From assembly GCA_937914675.1 (NCBI GenBank), contig CALDOC010000287.1, forward strand, positions 1-16,304: a DNA stretch of 16,304 bases, given 5' to 3'. Position 1 is the stretch's first letter. The number at the start of each line of letters is the position of its first letter. Source of the stretch: an uncultured Sulfurimonas sp. GTDB taxonomy: Bacteria; Campylobacterota; Campylobacteria; Campylobacterales; Sulfurimonadaceae. A program made the translations under genes and the position numbers. This document shows positions 12,325 through 16,304 of this stretch, in pieces. Under the pieces are notes generated by a model. It ran no database searches. It was not told where the DNA came from and worked only from the letters and a program-made list of their open reading frames with translations.

Positions 12325-14583
12325 ATGAAAATTTTCTTAGCTACGCTTTTCTTACTCTTGACTACAATCATATACGCTAACGTTATTAAAACAATTAAGT
12401 ATAAGGGATTAGTGCATATCTCCGAACCTGTCGCTCTTAGGATGCTGCCTTTTGAAGTTGAAGATGAAGTGGATTCCACTCTGATAGACGATGCGATTAA
12501 AAAGTATTTTAAACAAGGTTACTTTAACGACATATGGGTCGAGTTTCAAGATGGTGAATTAACGTTCAACTTTACGGAAAAAGCCATCATCTCCAAGGTG
12601 GAATTAAAAGGCTGGAAAGAGAGCGACGTGGAAGTTATGGACGCTGTCGTTCAAGTGAAAAAAGGCACCCTTTACGATGAAAAAAAGCTCGAAGCCGCTA
12701 AAAAAAGAATTATAGAAGCGATAAGTCAAGACGGTAAAATCGATAGCGTTGTTGAGATAAAAAAAGAGTATCTTGAAAATGGAAGCGTAAAAGTTGTTTT
12801 TGTTGTGAACGAGGGTGAAAAAATCATTATTGAAAAGCTTCAGTACTCTGGAGTAGAGGGTGTAAACAGCAATGATTTTGACACTGTGATAGCGAATAAA
12901 GAACACGAGTTCATGGGATGGTTCTGGGGTCAGAACGATGGCAAAATGAGTCTTAAAGATTTAGAGTACGACAATTTAAGAATTCGTGATTTTTATATGC
13001 AGAATGGTTATTTGGACGCAAAAATAGAAAAACCATTTGTTCGCGTCAATTTTGACCACTATACGGCGGACATGAGTTATCAAATAGAAGAGGGTGATCC
13101 TTACAGTATCAGTAAAGTAACCATTTATCAAGTAAAAGAGGTGGTTGACGAAGACAAGATTAATAAAATTATATCCTTGGTAAAAGGAGATGTTTTTAAT
13201 ATAAAAAAATTTCGTGACGACGCTGAAAAAATTAAAACTCTCATTGCGGATAAAAGTTACGCTTTTGTGCAAGTTGTTCCCGATTTAAAGAAAAACAAAG
13301 AGAAAAAAACTGTAGAAGTGGTCTTTAAAATCATGCCAGGTGAAAAAGTCAAAATTAGAAACGTCATAATATCCGGGAACAATAGGACGTTAGATAGGAT
13401 TGTCCGCCGTGAATTGTATCTCGGTCCGGGAGACATGTACTCTCTTACCGATTTAAAAGATTCAAGAAACGCCGTCGGTCGTTTAGGTTTTTTTGATAGC
13501 AACACCATAGAAGAAAAGCGCATAGACAATAACACAATGGATTTGATCGTAAAGACAAAAGAAGCGGCAACCGGTAATATTCAACTAGGCGGTGGGTATG
13601 GAAGTTATGGCGGGCTTTTGATGAGCGTAGGCGTTAACGATAGAAACGTTTGGGGTTCAGGCATCAACGTCGGAGTAAAAGCTGAAAAATCACAAACAAC
13701 GCAGAATTACTCATTTAATATTTCAAATCCAAGGCTCAACGATAGCGATTTTAGTGGAAATTTTTCTATTTACCACTCGGCGTATGATTATAACGACTAT
13801 TCTGTTCTAACTGACGGCGTGTCTTTTGGAGCTGGGCATAGGTTTTCTCGCTATGTCAGCGGATATTTGGGGTATGGGTACGCTAGTAACTCGTATGAAT
13901 TTGCTAGTACTTTTGACACCACTTTGTATGGAGACCAAACTTATTTTGAGGCGTATAACAAAAGCTCTGTAACTATCAGTGCCAAATGGGATAATACTGA
14001 CGATTTTTATTTACCACGAGAGGGCTTTGAGTTATCTCAAAGTTTTGAAAAGTCAGGTCTTGGAGCGGACGCAAATTTCTTTAAAAGTAGAACAAACCTT
14101 GGAAAATTTATTGGGCTTGAAGAGTATCTAGGTTTTGACGCTATTTTTAGATACAAAGCTCGCTTATACGCTATTATAGATACAGGGTACATACCACTTG
14201 CTGAAAAGTTTTATATGGGCGGTATTGGTAGTGTTAGAGGTTATCAGTCATACTCTCTGTCTCCTACAGTATCTGATTTGGCCGCAGTAGATGGCATAAG
14301 AAGAATTGGCGGAACTCAGACATTTTCAAACTCCTTAGAACTAAGTTTACCTCTTATTCCAAAAGCAAAAATGAGATTGGTGACGTTTGCTGACTGGGGC
14401 GTTATTTCGCAAGATACTAGTTCAATGCTTCTTAGTAACGTAACCGCTCGTGGGGGATATGGTTTAGGACTTGAGTGGTTTTCCCCCGTTGGTCCTATCC
14501 AATTGATGTTTGCAAATCCAATTGGAAGTCAAGCGGGAGACAAAACGTCTCACTTTGAGTTCACAATGGGACAGAGATTTTAA
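12325..14583 (+). CDS. bamA: Outer-membrane protein assembly factor BamA
   Basis: BamA inserts beta-barrel proteins into the outer membrane. The chosen ATG (12325) has a GGAA site about 6 nt upstream and gives a textbook signal peptide (MKIFLATLFLLLTTIIYA, then NVIKTIKY). The earlier in-frame ATG at 12286 has no ribosome-binding site and would put 13 residues before the signal. The result is 752 residues, close to family size. The first 400 or so residues form repeated POTRA-type units (for example VKIRNVIISGNNRTLDRIVRR). The rest is a beta barrel with the VRGY form of the conserved VRGF motif (GGIGSVRGYQSYS) and a C-terminal beta-signal ending in F (FEFTMGQRF). It converges on ppx with overlapping stop codons. 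Confidence 0.95.
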   Translation: MKIFLATLFLLLTTIIYANVIKTIKYKGLVHISEPVALRMLPFEVEDEVDSTLIDDAIKKYFKQGYFNDIWVEFQDGELTFNFTEKAIISKVELKGWKESDVEVMDAVVQVKKGTLYDEKKLEAAKKRIIEAISQDGKIDSVVEIKKEYLENGSVKVVFVVNEGEKIIIEKLQYSGVEGVNSNDFDTVIANKEHEFMGWFWGQNDGKMSLKDLEYDNLRIRDFYMQNGYLDAKIEKPFVRVNFDHYTADMSYQIEEGDPYSISKVTIYQVKEVVDEDKINKIISLVKGDVFNIKKFRDDAEKIKTLIADKSYAFVQVVPDLKKNKEKKTVEVVFKIMPGEKVKIRNVIISGNNRTLDRIVRRELYLGPGDMYSLTDLKDSRNAVGRLGFFDSNTIEEKRIDNNTMDLIVKTKEAATGNIQLGGGYGSYGGLLMSVGVNDRNVWGSGINVGVKAEKSQTTQNYSFNISNPRLNDSDFSGNFSIYHSAYDYNDYSVLTDGVSFGAGHRFSRYVSGYLGYGYASNSYEFASTFDTTLYGDQTYFEAYNKSSVTISAKWDNTDDFYLPREGFELSQSFEKSGLGADANFFKSRTNLGKFIGLEEYLGFDAIFRYKARLYAIIDTGYIPLAEKFYMGGIGSVRGYQSYSLSPTVSDLAAVDGIRRIGGTQTFSNSLELSLPLIPKAKMRLVTFADWGVISQDTSSMLLSNVTARGGYGLGLEWFSPVGPIQLMFANPIGSQAGDKTSHFEFTMGQRF

Positions 14584-16040
14584 AACTTAACTTTAAAATT
14601 TTTGTTACAGTCAAGTTTATTTACCGCGTCTTTACTTATGTACAAGTTGTTCTCCGACTTTACCATAAGTTCTCCATCGGCAAAAGTTAAATCAAAATCT
14701 ATATTTCTTGGTCTATGGCTTAGTAGAGAAATACTCAAAGATAGTAAAAAGCTAAGGGCGTTTGTTACTCTTGCGTCAGGTAATAACTCTTGATACTTTT
14801 CCAAGTGAGATGATGCGGGAAGTTTACTTTTTGCGTATTTTGTGAGAGTGGCGATAAGAGTTATGCTCTTATGAGTAAAACCATACTCTAAAGCGCTTTG
14901 TATAATGTAGTAAGTATGTTTGTTCTTGGAATAAAAATGAATATTGCTTCCGGAAGGGTATAGTTTAGCGGCTAGTGACAACTCGTATCTGTACTCTTTT
15001 TCTATATTTAAATAATCACTGGTCAGGTCAAATACTTTTTTACTTAGTAAACTGAGTTGGTTTGAATAGGTTTTATCGTCTACGTATGAATCGAGTATAT
15101 GCTTAACGGATGTGTTATAGTTATGTGGAAATTTGTCCTTAGAGGTACGAAGAAGATCACAAAGATAAACTCCCTCTCTTACTCCAACACCGCTTGTTAC
15201 AACGTCAGTAGCGGATATTTTTTTTAAAACTCTTTCTAAAATAAGAGCCCCTGGTTTGATAACGTCAAATCTGTTCTCTTTGATTCCAAGGTTGAGTAAT
15301 TCGCTTTCATCCGCTTCTAGTATTTTTGAAATGAACTTTTTAAAAACTTTAGCTTCGTATTGATATGCATGTAGTTTATTGAAAGGATAGTTGTTCTTTT
15401 CCATAATGGCGCTAGACAACGCTCTAAACGTGCCACCAATGCCAACGAGAGTGGATATTTTTACGTCGTCAAGGAATTTTAGATTCTCATCTATGTATTC
15501 AATCGCATGAGACAAATCATTATTATCGCAATACAACTCTTTGAGTCTTACCGTTCCAATATTAAGGGAGACGGTATTGGAAATATCTTTTGAATTTATA
15601 AAACTAAATTCCGTTGATCCTCCTCCTATGTCAATGCTAAGAGCCGACTCGAGCTTTGGTAGTAAATTTAAGCAGGCTATCGCTCCATAATAAGCCTCTT
15701 TTTCACCATCTATCACTCTTATCTGTAATTTTAAATTATCTTTGACTTTTTTTAAAAAATCTTTCTTGTTTGGCGCGTCTCTGAGCGCGGAAGTCGCTAC
15801 GCATAGTATTTTGCTTACTTGAAAAGATTTAGTTATGTCAACAAAATCTTTGAGAGCTTCAAAAGCTCTTTGCATTGGAATTTCTTGTAGATTACCTTGA
15901 TGTTTATAAGCGTTTTCAGATATCCGCACTCTACTTTTTTCTTCATGGAGAAGGTGAAAAGCGTAACGAGAAGTTTTTTCATAGATTACCATTCTTGCCG
16001 AGTTGGAACCTATGTCAACAACTGCAACTCGTTTAGCCAT
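14580..16040 (-). CDS. Ppx/GppA phosphatase family protein
   Basis: A 486-residue exopolyphosphatase/pppGpp phosphohydrolase of the ASKHA superfamily, which hydrolyses polyphosphate and/or converts pppGpp to ppGpp. Phosphate-binding loops are DIGSNSARM (9-17) and SIDIGGGSTEF (135-145). GEKEA (112-116) supplies the likely catalytic glutamate E115, and SGVGVREGV completes the second domain. The C-terminal region corresponds to the HD-like domain of longer homologues but is degenerate: LYPSG stands where an LHDIG-like motif is expected. Length resembles GppA (about 494) and Ppx (about 513), so which substrate dominates cannot be told. It starts 4 bp after the ferredoxin stop, with a GGAAG site inside that gene's end, so the two are cotranscribed. 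It overlaps the bamA stop by 4 bp. Confidence 0.93.
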   Translation of the reverse strand: MAKRVAVVDIGSNSARMVIYEKTSRYAFHLLHEEKSRVRISENAYKHQGNLQEIPMQRAFEALKDFVDITKSFQVSKILCVATSALRDAPNKKDFLKKVKDNLKLQIRVIDGEKEAYYGAIACLNLLPKLESALSIDIGGGSTEFSFINSKDISNTVSLNIGTVRLKELYCDNNDLSHAIEYIDENLKFLDDVKISTLVGIGGTFRALSSAIMEKNNYPFNKLHAYQYEAKVFKKFISKILEADESELLNLGIKENRFDVIKPGALILERVLKKISATDVVTSGVGVREGVYLCDLLRTSKDKFPHNYNTSVKHILDSYVDDKTYSNQLSLLSKKVFDLTSDYLNIEKEYRYELSLAAKLYPSGSNIHFYSKNKHTYYIIQSALEYGFTHKSITLIATLTKYAKSKLPASSHLEKYQELLPDARVTNALSFLLSLSISLLSHRPRNIDFDLTFADGELMVKSENNLYISKDAVNKLDCNKNFKVKF

Positions 16041-16044
16041 AACG

Positions 16045-16296
16045 CTACTCTTCCATCTCTAAATGTTTATATTTAAATTGAAGTTCAGCAATTGTTTCAA
16101 CATTGTCTTTATCCGGGACTATGCAATCAACGGGACAAACTGAAATACAAGCAGGTTCATCATATATGTTGACACATTCCGTACAACGATCAGGGTCAAT
16201 ATAGTAAATCGGGTCCCCCTCCTCAATCGCTATCGTTGGACACTCTTCGCGACAAGCATCACATGCTATACATTCATCATTTATAATTAGAGCCAT
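16045..16296 (-). CDS. 2[4Fe-4S] ferredoxin, YfhL/Alvin type
   Basis: An 83-residue low-potential ferredoxin. The first cluster motif is C9-x2-C12-x2-C15-x3-C19-P. The second is C38-x2-C41-x8-C50-x3-C54-P, with the eight-residue insertion typical of the Allochromatium vinosum (Alvin)/YfhL class. An additional cysteine, C58, follows. A charged C-terminal helix ends the protein. It likely shuttles electrons to cytoplasmic enzymes; the partner is unknown. It precedes ppx by only 4 bp and both probably share a promoter outside the window. The ATG at 16296 is only 8 bp from the window edge, so its ribosome-binding site cannot be judged. Confidence 0.95.
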   Translation of the reverse strand: MALIINDECIACDACREECPTIAIEEGDPIYYIDPDRCTECVNIYDEPACISVCPVDCIVPDKDNVETIAELQFKYKHLEMEE

Positions 16297-16304
16297 AAAA
16301 AAAC

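Noticed and set aside
1..16304. Search for CRISPR arrays, insertion sequences, prophage or defence genes.
   Set aside because: No regularly spaced repeats, transposase motifs, terminal inverted repeats or phage-like genes were seen; all genes fit core functions.

Overview
The window looks like chromosomal core genome of an AT-rich member of the Campylobacterota (Epsilonproteobacteria), probably a free-living sulfur oxidiser of the Sulfurimonas/Sulfuricurvum type. This is inferred from recalled family and synteny knowledge, not from a search. The best clues are the gyrA-flgP-(flgQ)-flgR-asd gene order, which I recall from Campylobacter jejuni (Cj1027c-Cj1023c), and a sigma-54 activator that lacks its DNA-binding domain, as described for Helicobacter pylori FlgR.

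Layout. Positions 1-8184 are all on the minus strand. In transcription order they run gyrA, flgP, a secreted protein at the FlgQ position, flgR, asd, a YqhA-type membrane protein, hemE, a radical SAM enzyme, then tRNA-Asn with its own strong promoter. Spacing is very tight from flgP to the radical SAM gene (overlaps of 52 and 11 bp, one pair directly abutting). A sigma-54-type promoter (GG-N10-GC) lies in the 64-bp gyrA-flgP gap. A 191-bp divergent spacer then separates gyrA from a plus-strand block: amtB, a P-II gene (glnK/glnB), a second amtB, tonB and bamA (8382-14583). From 14580 to the end, ppx/gppA and a 2[4Fe-4S] ferredoxin lie on the minus strand, convergent with bamA, and the ppx and bamA stop codons overlap.

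How the parts work together. The flgP-flgR block looks like a flagellar outer-membrane and regulatory module. FlgR activates sigma-54 RNA polymerase, and the promoter in front of its own operon is of sigma-54 type, so a positive feedback loop is plausible. The same transcript could read into asd (lysine/threonine/methionine and diaminopimelate synthesis) and hemE (tetrapyrroles). The amtB-P-II-amtB cluster is a nitrogen-uptake module in which P-II gates ammonium channels. TonB and BamA are envelope functions: energy transduction to outer-membrane receptors and beta-barrel assembly. Ppx/GppA acts on polyphosphate or pppGpp.

No insertion sequence, prophage, CRISPR array or defence system was seen, and no intergenic stretch exceeds about 200 bp. 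I did not find a convincing undescribed system. The most interesting points are the sigma-54/FlgR autoregulation hypothesis, the FlgR without DNA-binding domain, the FlgP homologue without a lipobox, the charge-segregated A-tract-rich TonB linker, and several inverted repeats.
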